This document shows, in pieces, positions 7,276 to 15,529 of a stretch of 37,684 bases of DNA. This DNA is from Capnocytophaga catalasegens (lineage in GTDB: Bacteria > Bacteroidota > Bacteroidia > Flavobacteriales > Flavobacteriaceae), in the NCBI RefSeq assembly GCF_026005215.1, contig NZ_BPMA01000037.1, positions 20,499 through 58,182 on the forward strand, given 5' to 3'. The translations under genes and the position numbers were made by a program. Numbering within the stretch: the stretch's first letter is position 1; each line of letters starts with the position of its first letter. The notes under the pieces were generated by a model. The model saw only the letters and a list, made by a program, of their open reading frames with translations, did no database searches and was not told the DNA's origin.

Positions 7276-10053
7276 TCAATTTTTATTAAAAACCTTATCA
7301 ATGGCTTCTTTATGGCGTTTTCTATCGCGTGTATGACTACCTGCCGCAGGAGCTGCATACGCCCCCATTGATGCCAACCGCCATTTTACCAGATCAAAAT
7401 ACATCAGCATATAACTATAAGCTCCCATATTCTTAGGTTCTTCTTGTGCCCATACGTAATCATCCACGTTTTTGTATTTGTCAATGATTTGTTTGATTTG
7501 CTCCACAGGTAGTGGGAAAAGCTGTTCGATTCGAATTATAGCAACATCGTCACGTTCTATTTTTTCTCTCTCAGCAATTAAATCGTAATAAAAACGTCCT
7601 GAGCAGAAAACTAACGTTTTAATTTTCTTAGGTACAGCTTGCGGGTCATCAAGGACTTCTTGGAAAGTTCCGTTTGCTAGTTCATCAATTGGAGAAACCA
7701 CCTGAGGGTGTCGCAATAGCCCTTTAGGGGAGAAAACAATCAGCAGTTTTCTAAAATTAGTTTTCATTTGTCTGCGAAGTACGTGGTAAATATTGGCAGG
7801 TGTTGTACAATTAACCACATACATATTTTTGTAAGCACAGAGTTGCAAAAATCGCTCTACACGTGCAGAAGAATGCTCTGCCCCTTGTCCTTCATATCCG
7901 TGAGGGAGTAATAATACTAAACCATTTTGGTTTTTCCATTTGTCTTCTCCACAACAAATATATTGGTCTATCATAATTTGCGCTCCATTGGCAAAATCAC
8001 CAAATTGTGCTTCCCAAATGGTCAAAGTATTGGGTGTAGCCAAAGCGTATCCGTAATCAAAGCCAAGTACCCCATATTCCGACAAAAGAGAGTTATACAC
8101 AGAGAAATTTCCCCCATTAAAAGTATCTTTCATTTTACTTAAAAGAACAACTTCTTCTTCGGAATCTTCAACCTTGATAACCGCATGCCGATGTGAGAAT
8201 GTTCCCCGCTCTACATCTTCTCCTGATAGACGCACATTGTAACCTTCTGAAAGTAATGTCCCGAATGCTAAATGCTCGGCAAGCCCCCAATCAACTTGTT
8301 CTTTTCCAAAATAAATTTCTTTGCGGTCATTTATAATTTTACTTATTTTATTGATGAATTTTTTGTCTGACGGAAGCTCTGTGAGTATTTTTGCTATTTG
8401 ATTAAGTTTATTTCTATCAAAAGAGGTATCTACTTTTTCAAGCATTTTCTCACGTGAAGCCAATTCAAATCCCTCCCACTCTTCTTGCATAAAAGGAGTT
8501 ATAATCGTGAGTTCTTTTTTTCGTGATTCTTCCAAATCAACTTCCAAAGTTGCACGATATTTTTCCTCTATTTGACTGATATACTTATCGTTAATAATAC
8601 CTTGTTGTTTTAATTTTTCAGCATAAATAGTTCGCGGATTGGGGTGTTTTGCAATAATTTTGTACAAAATAGGCTGTGTAAATCGAGGTTCGTCGCCTTC
8701 ATTATGTCCGTATTTTCGATATCCGAGCAAATCAACAAATACATCACTAGCAAATTTCATACGAAAATCCAAAGCGAAAAGCATCGCATGTACTACAGCT
8801 TCCACATCGTCAGAATTCACGTGTAATACAGGTGAGAGCGTAACTTTACCAATATCTGTACAATACGTTGAAGACCGAGCATCTAAATAATTGGTCGTAA
8901 AACCTACTTGATTATTGATTACCACGTGAATAGTTCCTCCTGTTTTGTAACCATCAAGTTGCGACATCTGAACAATTTCATATACAATGCCCTGTCCCGC
9001 AATAGCTGCATCGCCGTGAATGGCAATAGGAAGCACTTTGGAAAAGTCATCCGAATAATAATTATCTTGTTTTGCTCGCGTAATTCCCTCAATAACAGCA
9101 CCTACTGTTTCCAAATGTGAAGGATTAGGTGCCAAATTGATAGTTATTTTTTGCCCATTTTCGGTTATTTTTTCAGAGGTTTGCCCCAAGTGATATTTAA
9201 CATCTCCGTCAAAAATATCAATTTCATAATCTTTCCCATCAAATTCTGAAAAAATATCTTGCGGATTTTTACCTAAAATATTTGCCAAAACATTCAATCT
9301 CCCTCGATGAGCCATTCCAATGACAAATTCTCTCACTCCCCTTTCGGCTCCTGCTTCAGTCAAAATAGCTAATGCAGAAACAATTGCCTCACCTCCTTCA
9401 AGCGAAAAACGCTTCTGACCCACATATTTTGTATGTAAGAAATTCTCAAACGTTACGGCTTCATTCAGTTTATTAAGAATAATTAGTTTTTGTTCTTTGG
9501 TGAAATTGGGTAAATTTTGATTAGAACGTAAGCGCTCTTTGACCCAATTTACTATTTCAGGTTGACGAATATAATCAAATTCAACTCCGATGGATTGACA
9601 AAAAATAGTTTCTAACTGAGTAATGATATTGGAAAGTGTGGTGGGTTGTAACCCAATTTCTTTGGCTGCATCAAAAGTGGTATTCAGATCACTCGAAGAA
9701 AGACCATAGTTTTCAATACTTAAATCGGGCGTATAGGTACGACGTTTACGCACCGGATTAGTTTTTGTAAACAAATGTCCTCGTGAGCGATAGCCATTGA
9801 TAAGGTTAATAACCTTAAATTCTTTTTCTACCTTTTCAGGAATATTTCCAACTATTGCTTGTTCAGTTACTTGTTTTACAACATTTCCAGAAATAGGAAA
9901 ATCTGCATCTGAATAATTTTCCTGAGCAAAATCAAATCCTTGAAAAAAAGCACGCCAACTAGGCTCTATTGAATCTGGATTTTCTAAATATCGGTCGTAT
10001 AAATCTGCAAAAAATTGAGTATTTGCAGCATTTAAAAATGAATATCTATCCAT
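7276..10053 (-). CDS. sucA: 2-oxoglutarate dehydrogenase E1 (thiamine diphosphate-dependent)
   Basis: This subunit decarboxylates 2-oxoglutarate and passes the succinyl group to the lipoyl arm of SucB. The product is 925 residues when started at the ATG at 10053 (MDRYSFLNAAN, the usual flavobacterial start); another ATG lies two codons upstream at 10059. Visible features are the N-terminal E2-binding segment (FADLYDRYLENPDS...WRAFF), MAHRGRLNVLANILGK, the thiamine-diphosphate segment HGDAAIAGQGIVYE with INNQVGFTTN, and a C-terminal transketolase-like domain with LPHGYEGQGAEHSSARVER. Length and motifs are normal. A TATTTTTG element on the minus strand at 10089-10096 lies 35 bases upstream. Confidence 0.95.
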   Translation of the reverse strand: MDRYSFLNAANTQFFADLYDRYLENPDSIEPSWRAFFQGFDFAQENYSDADFPISGNVVKQVTEQAIVGNIPEKVEKEFKVINLINGYRSRGHLFTKTNPVRKRRTYTPDLSIENYGLSSSDLNTTFDAAKEIGLQPTTLSNIITQLETIFCQSIGVEFDYIRQPEIVNWVKERLRSNQNLPNFTKEQKLIILNKLNEAVTFENFLHTKYVGQKRFSLEGGEAIVSALAILTEAGAERGVREFVIGMAHRGRLNVLANILGKNPQDIFSEFDGKDYEIDIFDGDVKYHLGQTSEKITENGQKITINLAPNPSHLETVGAVIEGITRAKQDNYYSDDFSKVLPIAIHGDAAIAGQGIVYEIVQMSQLDGYKTGGTIHVVINNQVGFTTNYLDARSSTYCTDIGKVTLSPVLHVNSDDVEAVVHAMLFALDFRMKFASDVFVDLLGYRKYGHNEGDEPRFTQPILYKIIAKHPNPRTIYAEKLKQQGIINDKYISQIEEKYRATLEVDLEESRKKELTIITPFMQEEWEGFELASREKMLEKVDTSFDRNKLNQIAKILTELPSDKKFINKISKIINDRKEIYFGKEQVDWGLAEHLAFGTLLSEGYNVRLSGEDVERGTFSHRHAVIKVEDSEEEVVLLSKMKDTFNGGNFSVYNSLLSEYGVLGFDYGYALATPNTLTIWEAQFGDFANGAQIMIDQYICCGEDKWKNQNGLVLLLPHGYEGQGAEHSSARVERFLQLCAYKNMYVVNCTTPANIYHVLRRQMKTNFRKLLIVFSPKGLLRHPQVVSPIDELANGTFQEVLDDPQAVPKKIKTLVFCSGRFYYDLIAEREKIERDDVAIIRIEQLFPLPVEQIKQIIDKYKNVDDYVWAQEEPKNMGAYSYMLMYFDLVKWRLASMGAYAAPAAGSHTRDRKRHKEAIDKVFNKN

Positions 10054-10088
10054 AATCATATTTTTTTAGTAAAAACTATTAGAAATGA

Positions 10089-10096
10089 CAAAAATA
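10089..10096 (-). promoter_or_regulatory. -7 element of the sucA-sucB operon
   Basis: On the minus strand this reads TATTTTTG (TAnnTTTG), 35 bases before the sucA start. No TTG partner is seen at the right distance; the region is almost pure A/T. Confidence 0.45.
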
Positions 10097-10242
10097 AAAA
10101 TAAAAATTGACATTTTAAAGAAAAAAACTATAAATTTTAGTAAGAAAAATTTATTTAAAAAAATATTTACACATCATTTTATATTGATAATCAATTATTT
10201 AAAAATTTATTTAAAAATAATAATGAAAAAAAGTAAAAAAAA

Positions 10243-10273
10243 TTTGCAGATATAAAATTTTGTCGTAAATTTG
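10243..10273 (+). promoter_or_regulatory. Promoter of tRNA-Asn
   Basis: TTTG at 10243-10246 and TAAATTTG at 10266-10273 have a 19-base gap, a good match to the phylum's promoter. The tRNA begins about 70 bases further on, so a 5' leader must be trimmed by RNase P. Confidence 0.6.
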
Positions 10274-10341
10274 CACTCGCAATTTGCAAATATAAGTATA
10301 TTTAAAAAATTGTAAACAATTTAGTATTTAAATTTTTTCAT

Positions 10342-10415
10342 TCCTCCTTAGCTCAGTTGGTTAGAGCATCTGACTGTTAATCAGAGGGTCACTGGTTCAA
10401 GTCCAGTAGGGGGAG
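10342..10415 (+). tRNA. tRNA-Asn (GTT)
   Basis: All arms of the cloverleaf fold. The acceptor pairs are TCCTCCT/AGGGGGA (one T-G). The D arm contains GCTCAGTTGGTTAGAGC. The anticodon stem TCTGA/TCAGA encloses the loop CTGTTAA with anticodon GTT. The T arm is ACTGG/CCAGT with loop TTCAAGT. The discriminator base is G10415. CCA is not encoded. It is a single-gene unit with its own promoter and a strong terminator 11 bases downstream. Confidence 0.95.
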
Positions 10416-10426
10416 CTAAGAAAATC

Positions 10427-10460
10427 AAGCACTTACAAGTAAAATGTAAGTGCTTTTTTT
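10427..10460 (+). terminator. Strong terminator after tRNA-Asn
   Basis: AAGCACTTACA and TGTAAGTGCTT form a perfect 11-bp stem around a 7-base loop, followed by T residues. Confidence 0.9.
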
Positions 10461-10632
10461 ATTGTACAAACTAAAAGTACCTCCATTGTTATTTAATTTT
10501 ATTCAAAAAAAAAATATATAATTTTTCATCTGTACTCTTTATAATCCACAAATAAATACTTTAAAAACTTCTTGTAAATCATTGATTTTCAATAAAAAAA
10601 TAAAGAATATTTATATTTTTGTTTATTTTGTT

Positions 10633-10662
10633 TTGTTTGTATTAAACTAATGAGTACATTTG
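10633..10662 (+). promoter_or_regulatory. Promoter of the RND efflux operon
   Basis: TTG at 10633-10635 and TACATTTG at 10655-10662 have a 19-base gap. The first gene starts at 10727, leaving a leader of about 55 bases in which the GbsR-type regulator encoded downstream might bind; no clear inverted repeat is visible there. Confidence 0.7.
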
Positions 10663-10726
10663 CATCCGATTTCTGTTATTGAATTCGTCATAATGAAATC
10701 ATTCTTACAATAAAAACAACAAAACA

Positions 10727-12133
10727 ATGAAGAGAATTTTTAGCAAAATACTATTTCTTAGTGCCATTAGTATTAGTATCGTATCGTGCGCAGGACGTAA
10801 ATCATACACAAGAACTGCAGACGTATCCAAGCAGATTGTTTTTCGTACAGAAGAATTGCCTTCAGATAGTCTTAGTGTAGCTAATGTGTCATGGAAAACT
10901 ATCTTCACGGATGGAAAACTACAACTTTATATAAATCAAGCTTTAAGTAATAACTTAGATATACGTGTTGCTTTGCAAAATATAGAGGTAGCTCGATCTG
11001 GGCTATTACAAAGCAAATACGCTTTACTACCTTCGGTGAATGCTTCGGTGAGTTACATGCGCTCTACATCATCATTAACAAGTACAGGCGTATCACCTTT
11101 GCCAAGCAGAACCTATGCAAATACATGGGATTTGACAGGTACAGCATCATGGGAAATTGATGTGTGGGGTAAGCTAACAGCTCAAAAGAGAGCAAATATG
11201 GCTTCGTATATGGGTACGATAGCTGCACACCAAGCAATACAATCGGAAGTGGTAGCCACTGTAGCTACATCATATTATCAACTCTTGATGCTTGATAAAC
11301 AAAAGCAAATACTAACTGAGACTATCAAGCTCAGAGATCAAAGTCTGCAAACTACCAAAGAGTTAAAACAATCGGGTTCAACGACAGAAGTTGCTGTACA
11401 ACAAACAGAAGCCCTTTATTATAATGCAAAATCTCAACTTATTACTATTAAAAACTCTATAAAAGCGCTCGAAAACTCAATTTGCATTTTGTTAGGAGAC
11501 CCACCACATGATATTGAACGAACTTCGCTTGATGTGCAACAATTTCCGCAGAAGCTTAATGAAGGTTATCCTATGCAAATACTCGAAAACAGACCCGATG
11601 TGCGCCGTGCTGAGCTTAGTTTAATCCATAATTTTGAATTGACCAACGTAGCTCGAGCAAGTTTTTATCCTACGCTTACACTCACGGGACGAGGTGGAGT
11701 AACAAGTAGAATGCTTGAAGACTGGTTCAGTGCAAATTCGCTCTTTGCTAACTTAATGGCAGGACTCACACAACCTATTTTCAATCGAAGACAAATTCGT
11801 ACGCAGTATGAGATAAGTAAAGCCAATCAAGAAGTTGCTTTATTAAACTTCAAAAAGGCGCTCATTTCGGCAAGTAAAGAAGTATCAGACGCGATACATC
11901 ACTACGCTTCGCAAGACGAATATATTCACTTAAAGACCAAAGAAATGGAAGCATACCAGAAAGCAACCGATTATTCGAAGGAGCTTTTCAATAGTGGGCT
12001 TGCTACGTACTTGGAGGTTATTACCGCTGAGGTAAATCGATTGAACTCTGAACTGAGTGTTGCCACAGCGCAATTCAACAAAATGCAGTACGGAATTACG
12101 CTATACAAGGCACTGGGCGGAGGCTGGCGATAA
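10727..12133 (+). CDS. RND efflux outer membrane factor, NodT/CusC-type lipoprotein (TolC family)
   Basis: The 468-residue product forms the outer membrane channel of a tripartite efflux pump. It has a lipoprotein signal peptide with lipobox IVSC (lipidated Cys at residue 21), typical of the NodT/OprM branch. The two OEP repeats are visible: NNLDIRVALQNIEVARSGLL about residue 80, TWDLTGTASWEIDVWGK about 145, and the second-half landmarks ILENRPDVRRAE and NSGLATYLEVITAE. It is the first gene of an operon with a GbsR-type regulator (50 bases downstream) and an adaptor. The pump itself is further away, past a DUF6261 gene. Confidence 0.9.
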   Translation: MKRIFSKILFLSAISISIVSCAGRKSYTRTADVSKQIVFRTEELPSDSLSVANVSWKTIFTDGKLQLYINQALSNNLDIRVALQNIEVARSGLLQSKYALLPSVNASVSYMRSTSSLTSTGVSPLPSRTYANTWDLTGTASWEIDVWGKLTAQKRANMASYMGTIAAHQAIQSEVVATVATSYYQLLMLDKQKQILTETIKLRDQSLQTTKELKQSGSTTEVAVQQTEALYYNAKSQLITIKNSIKALENSICILLGDPPHDIERTSLDVQQFPQKLNEGYPMQILENRPDVRRAELSLIHNFELTNVARASFYPTLTLTGRGGVTSRMLEDWFSANSLFANLMAGLTQPIFNRRQIRTQYEISKANQEVALLNFKKALISASKEVSDAIHHYASQDEYIHLKTKEMEAYQKATDYSKELFNSGLATYLEVITAEVNRLNSELSVATAQFNKMQYGITLYKALGGGWR

Positions 12134-12183
12134 GCAATCTTATTTATTGAATCAATTACAACAACCCTAATAAGACATAATCA

Positions 12184-12651
12184 ATGATAGATACAATTGA
12201 CCAAAAACTCTTGCAAGACTTAATTAACATGTATATAAAGTATGCAGGATTTTCGCCCATAGCGGCAAAGATATGTGCTTATCTGAAATTCGACTTTTCA
12301 GGCGAGGGAGTTACATTCGACCAACTTATAGAGGCTTTGGGAGTAAGCAAAGGTTCTGTATCGCTCAATTTGAGGCAGTTAATTGACAAGGAAATCATTG
12401 TTGAGATTAAAAAATTTGACAATAGAAAGACCTATTATACCTACAATCATAATTATATCTTATTATGGTTCGAGGAAATGATTAAAAAACTTGAATACAT
12501 GAGTGATATAAGCAATCGAATTACAGAAATGGCTCAAATAGAAGGGAAAATAGATGAACGAACCTTGCATATCAAACGCATACACCAATCTTTTTTAGAA
12601 GAAAGTATCATACGATTTAAAAGAACACTTACAAAAATAGAACAAATATGA
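12184..12651 (+). CDS. GbsR/MarR-family transcriptional regulator
   Basis: The 155-residue protein has a winged helix-turn-helix in the first 85 residues (FDQLIEALGVSKGSVSLNLRQLIDKEIIVEI is the recognition helix and wing) and a helical C-terminal part, as in GbsR-type members of the MarR superfamily. It lacks a membrane segment and should be cytoplasmic. It sits between the outer membrane factor gene and the adaptor, and its last four bases overlap the adaptor's start (ATGA), so translation is coupled. By position it most likely represses its own efflux operon in response to a pumped compound; the ligand cannot be told from sequence. Confidence 0.75.
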   Translation: MIDTIDQKLLQDLINMYIKYAGFSPIAAKICAYLKFDFSGEGVTFDQLIEALGVSKGSVSLNLRQLIDKEIIVEIKKFDNRKTYYTYNHNYILLWFEEMIKKLEYMSDISNRITEMAQIEGKIDERTLHIKRIHQSFLEESIIRFKRTLTKIEQI

Positions 12652-13745
12652 GAAAATGTATTATTCTAGCACTTTCGGCTTTTGTAATTGCTTGTAAAGA
12701 AGCGCCAAAACCGATGCAACAAGGAGCGAAGGAGCTTCCGGTGATACGTGTGGGAGCTCAAAGTAGCACCAATCAACTAGCATATCCGGTGAATATAGAA
12801 GGAACTATCAATAGCCCTGTGCAAGCGCGCGTGTCGGGCTACATTACCCAAGTTTTAGTAGATGAAGGGGCAAAAGTCAGCAAAGGACAACCACTATTTC
12901 GTTTAGAAACACAGGCGCTTAGCCAAAGTGCGCAAGCAGCAAAATCAGCTGTTGATGCCGCACAAGTCGAAGTCAGTCGATTAGAACCCTTAGTAGCGAA
13001 AAACATCGTAAGTCATGTACAACTCGAAACTGCCAAGGCAAACCTCAGTAGAGCTAAAGCAAGCTATGCAGAAGTGAATGCCAACCTCGATTATGCCATT
13101 GTTCGCGCACCTGTAAATGGTGTCGTGGGAAGCATCAATCTACGTGAAGGAGCATTGGTTTCGGCAAACAGCACTACGCTAACAACTGTATCAGATGTAA
13201 AACAGGTATATGCTTACTTTTCGATGAATGAAAAAGAATATTTATCTTTTTTAGGCAATGCAAAAGGTGGGTCTTTGTCTGAAAAAATCAGCAATTTGCC
13301 CGAGGTTACTCTTCGTATGGCAAACGGACAACTCTACGATTTGAAAGGAAAAATACAGGCTGTTACAGGTCAAATAGATAAAACGACAGGAAGCATTCAG
13401 TTTCGTGCTACATTTGACAATCCGAACGGATTGCTTACCAATGGTAATAGCGGAACGATATTACTCCCTGAAACCCATACGAATACTTTGGTCATTCCAG
13501 AGGTGGCAACCTACGAAATGCAAGGAGTTATCTTTGCCTTCAAGGTTGAAAACGACACACTAAAACAGGTTATCCTTACACTAAAAAATAGAAGCAATAA
13601 CCTCGCCGTAGTAGAAAGCGGTCTTGAAAATGGTGATTTGCTCCTTGTACAAGGGCTTAACACAGCACGAAGTGGTATGGTTATCAAACCGAAAGAGGTT
13701 TCAATGGATAGTATTGTACAAGCCATAAAACCTATATTTAGATAA
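12648..13745 (+). CDS. RND efflux periplasmic adaptor (membrane fusion protein), lipoprotein
   Basis: The 365-residue adaptor bridges the RND pump and the outer membrane channel. It has a lipobox VIAC (Cys at residue 16). Then come the biotinyl/lipoyl-like half motifs VSGYITQVLVDEGAKVSKGQPLF and ANLDYAIVRAPVNGVVG, which flank a helical hairpin rich in Ala, Gln and Glu (about 85-145). Beta-barrel and membrane-proximal domains follow. It is translationally coupled to the regulator. The pump gene, which normally follows directly, starts 1784 bases later, after a long repeat-rich gap and a DUF6261 gene. Confidence 0.9.
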   Translation: MRKCIILALSAFVIACKEAPKPMQQGAKELPVIRVGAQSSTNQLAYPVNIEGTINSPVQARVSGYITQVLVDEGAKVSKGQPLFRLETQALSQSAQAAKSAVDAAQVEVSRLEPLVAKNIVSHVQLETAKANLSRAKASYAEVNANLDYAIVRAPVNGVVGSINLREGALVSANSTTLTTVSDVKQVYAYFSMNEKEYLSFLGNAKGGSLSEKISNLPEVTLRMANGQLYDLKGKIQAVTGQIDKTTGSIQFRATFDNPNGLLTNGNSGTILLPETHTNTLVIPEVATYEMQGVIFAFKVENDTLKQVILTLKNRSNNLAVVESGLENGDLLLVQGLNTARSGMVIKPKEVSMDSIVQAIKPIFR

Positions 13746-13767
13746 CCATAAATAAAATTAGTAGAAC

Positions 13768-13945
13768 GAGGTCAATATTGCAACTTTACTAACAATAAAG
13801 TTACAAGAACGAGTTCGATATTGTAAGTTTTTATTTATAAAAACAAGTAAAATAGATACAACACATTATATTTATACATAGCAAAGTTATTATAACGAAC
13901 TAAATACAAGAAGTTTATTGCAAACAAAAATACAATATTGACCTC
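13768..13945. repeat. 13-bp inverted repeat pair with a degenerate direct copy
   Basis: GAGGTCAATATTG at 13768-13780 has its exact reverse complement CAATATTGACCTC at 13933-13945. A related direct copy, GAGTTCGATATTG (two mismatches), is at 13811-13823. CAATATTG is itself palindromic. Whether these are protein sites or element remnants cannot be told. Confidence 0.5.
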
Positions 13946-14229
13946 AATATATCAGATTTAGTTTATACAAATTAGCACTAATGTACTCAATATGCTAATT
14001 TTTTGAAATAAAAAAACAATCAATTTATAAACAGATATTTATTTTACTTACATAAAAATAGGTAAAAATAAAAAGCTACACAAACTTATAGCACATAAAA
14101 ACACACAAACCTATTGCGGTATTCCGATTTTGGTATTACAAAAGTAATACTAAAGCTCTCAAAACAAAAAATTTAAGTCCCTAAAACTATTTTTGTTGAA
14201 TACACCCAATAAGGTTTTGTTTCACAACA

Positions 14230-14306
14230 CCTATTATACGTATGCTATTTATACATATTTTTTCAACGTATTTATTTTTCAAGCAACGTATAATAGGATT
14301 TTTTTT
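14230..14306. repeat. 12-bp inverted repeat with following T-run
   Basis: CCTATTATACGT at 14230-14241 pairs perfectly with ACGTATAATAGG at 14286-14297; TGC/GCA extends the stem by three pairs past a one-base bulge. The loop is about 36 bases and contains a further CAACGTAT copy. Eight T follow. It could be a terminator with a long loop, an RNA structure, or ends of a small mobile element. Confidence 0.5.
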
Positions 14307-14464
14307 ACAAACAAGTTCTTTGACAGACTGAGTATGCAAATTTTCTATTAGAAAAACCTACCTCCTATTTGCTTGCATGCGAATTCAATTATCTCAAAAT
14401 TACAAAATGATACTTTTAATAAAGATTTAATATTTCTTTAACACTAAGATTGCTTTTAAGTTTT

Positions 14465-14499
14465 TACATTTGCCAAAAATTTAGTTCATTTACTAAATT
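14465..14499 (+). promoter_or_regulatory. Promoter of the DUF6261 gene with an overlapping inverted repeat
   Basis: TACATTTG at 14465-14472 is a good -7 element. Just downstream, over the expected start of transcription, AATTTAGT (14478-14485) and ACTAAATT (14492-14499) form a perfect 8-bp inverted repeat with a 6-base spacer, which is the size of a dimer operator. Binding by any regulator is an inference. Confidence 0.5.
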
Positions 14500-14533
14500 A
14501 TGAAATAAAGTAACAACCTAACAAAATTAGATT

Positions 14534-15286
14534 ATGGAAGATATTACTAAAATTAAAGAAGTGCATTTGGGTAAGTTCAACAATGCGGAATATACTCAAT
14601 TTTTGAGCAATACGAAAGAGCTGATAGAGAAAACTACTTTGGAAACGTTGATGTTAGATGCTGAAGTATTTGATGCGTTCAAAGAGAATATAAAGCTCCT
14701 TACCGATTCGCTGCAAGAGAGTCGCATCAGCAATGAAACGAAAGAACTTGCACTGCTAGATAAACAACGCAACGAAGCATTGCTATTCTTACAAATGAAC
14801 TTTCGTTCGGAACAAAAGAATCCTATCGAAAAACGCCGAAAAGCAGGTACAGAACTCTATAATGTAACGAAACCTTACAGCAAAGTGCGTACGCTACCTG
14901 TTCGACAAAAGACGCAGATGATAGAGGGATTTATTGCCGATGTAACTAAGGAGGGCGTGGCACAAAATCTGACAACTTTGGGCATCAAAGAAGCCGTAGA
15001 AAAGTTAGCTTCTATCAATGCACAATATAAAAGATTAACTGCCAATAGAGCTGATAGTCAAGCTGCTATTGTGAAAGTTAATGTAAAGGAACTTAGAAAG
15101 AAAGCTGACAAACAATACGATTACTTAACGACACGTGCGTTTGTAACTTCGGTTGCTACGCCATCGGAAGAAGCCAAAGCCTTTGTAAGCTCCATTAATA
15201 AGCTAATTGTTGATACGAATACCGCTTATAAACAACGCCAAACCGGAAAGCGCTTGAAAGAACCTGGAATGAAAGATGAAGAATAA
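14534..15286 (+). CDS. DUF6261-family protein
   Basis: The 250-residue protein is largely helical, with no signal peptide or membrane segment. I recognise it as a DUF6261-type protein of Bacteroidota from its overall sequence: the N-terminal LGKFNNAEYTQFL, a middle part with YNVTKPYSKVRTLPVRQKTQMIEGFI, and AQYKRLTANRADSQ followed by a helical tail. Members often occur as many paralogues in one genome; no function is established. It stands between the adaptor and pump genes of an RND system, but has its own promoter and a strong terminator, so it is probably an inserted unit and not a pump component. Confidence 0.7.
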   Translation: MEDITKIKEVHLGKFNNAEYTQFLSNTKELIEKTTLETLMLDAEVFDAFKENIKLLTDSLQESRISNETKELALLDKQRNEALLFLQMNFRSEQKNPIEKRRKAGTELYNVTKPYSKVRTLPVRQKTQMIEGFIADVTKEGVAQNLTTLGIKEAVEKLASINAQYKRLTANRADSQAAIVKVNVKELRKKADKQYDYLTTRAFVTSVATPSEEAKAFVSSINKLIVDTNTAYKQRQTGKRLKEPGMKDEE

Positions 15287-15316
15287 CTTCATCTCATATT
15301 TAATAAATTTAATTTT

Positions 15317-15367
15317 AGTTTGCCGATAGTTAAATTACTTCTTTTAATTATTCGGCAAACTTTTTTC
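15317..15367 (+). terminator. Terminator after the DUF6261 gene
   Basis: AGTTTGCCGA (15317-15326) and TCGGCAAACT (15352-15361) form a perfect 10-bp stem, continued by TAGTTAA/TTAATTA, then a run of T. A further copy of TATCGGCAAA occurs at about 15474. The hairpin should block read-through into the pump gene, so the pump needs its own promoter in the 160 bases that follow; no TAnnTTTG is evident there. Confidence 0.85.
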
Positions 15368-15529
15368 TGAAATTAGTTTGCACACTTGGGTCTGTCATCA
15401 TATTATATAGAAACAAAATAAATATACGTATTGTTTTCTCTTACTCACTTCTACAATAAGTAGTACTATGGGGTATCGGCAAATAATTACGTATTAAACC
15501 AAATAACAAAAACGATAAAAGGTAATAAT

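Larger units (their letters stand above)
13746..14533. other. Long non-coding gap rich in inverted repeats inside the efflux locus
   Basis: There is no gene on either strand in these 788 bases. They hold several inverted repeats: AACTTTA/TAAAGTT at 13782-13802; GTTTTTAT/ATAAAAAC at 13827-13844 (possible terminator for the adaptor transcript); GTATTAC/GTAATAC at 14133-14150; a 12-bp pair at 14230-14297; and a pair enclosing the putative transcription start of the next gene at 14478-14499. Base composition is much richer in A/T than the adaptor and pump genes on either side. The function is unknown. Confidence 0.6.

Noticed and set aside
10060-10341. Replication origin in the A/T-rich stretch before tRNA-Asn
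   Set aside because: There is no cluster of DnaA-like boxes, no iterons and no dnaA gene nearby; the stretch only holds promoters of the flanking units.
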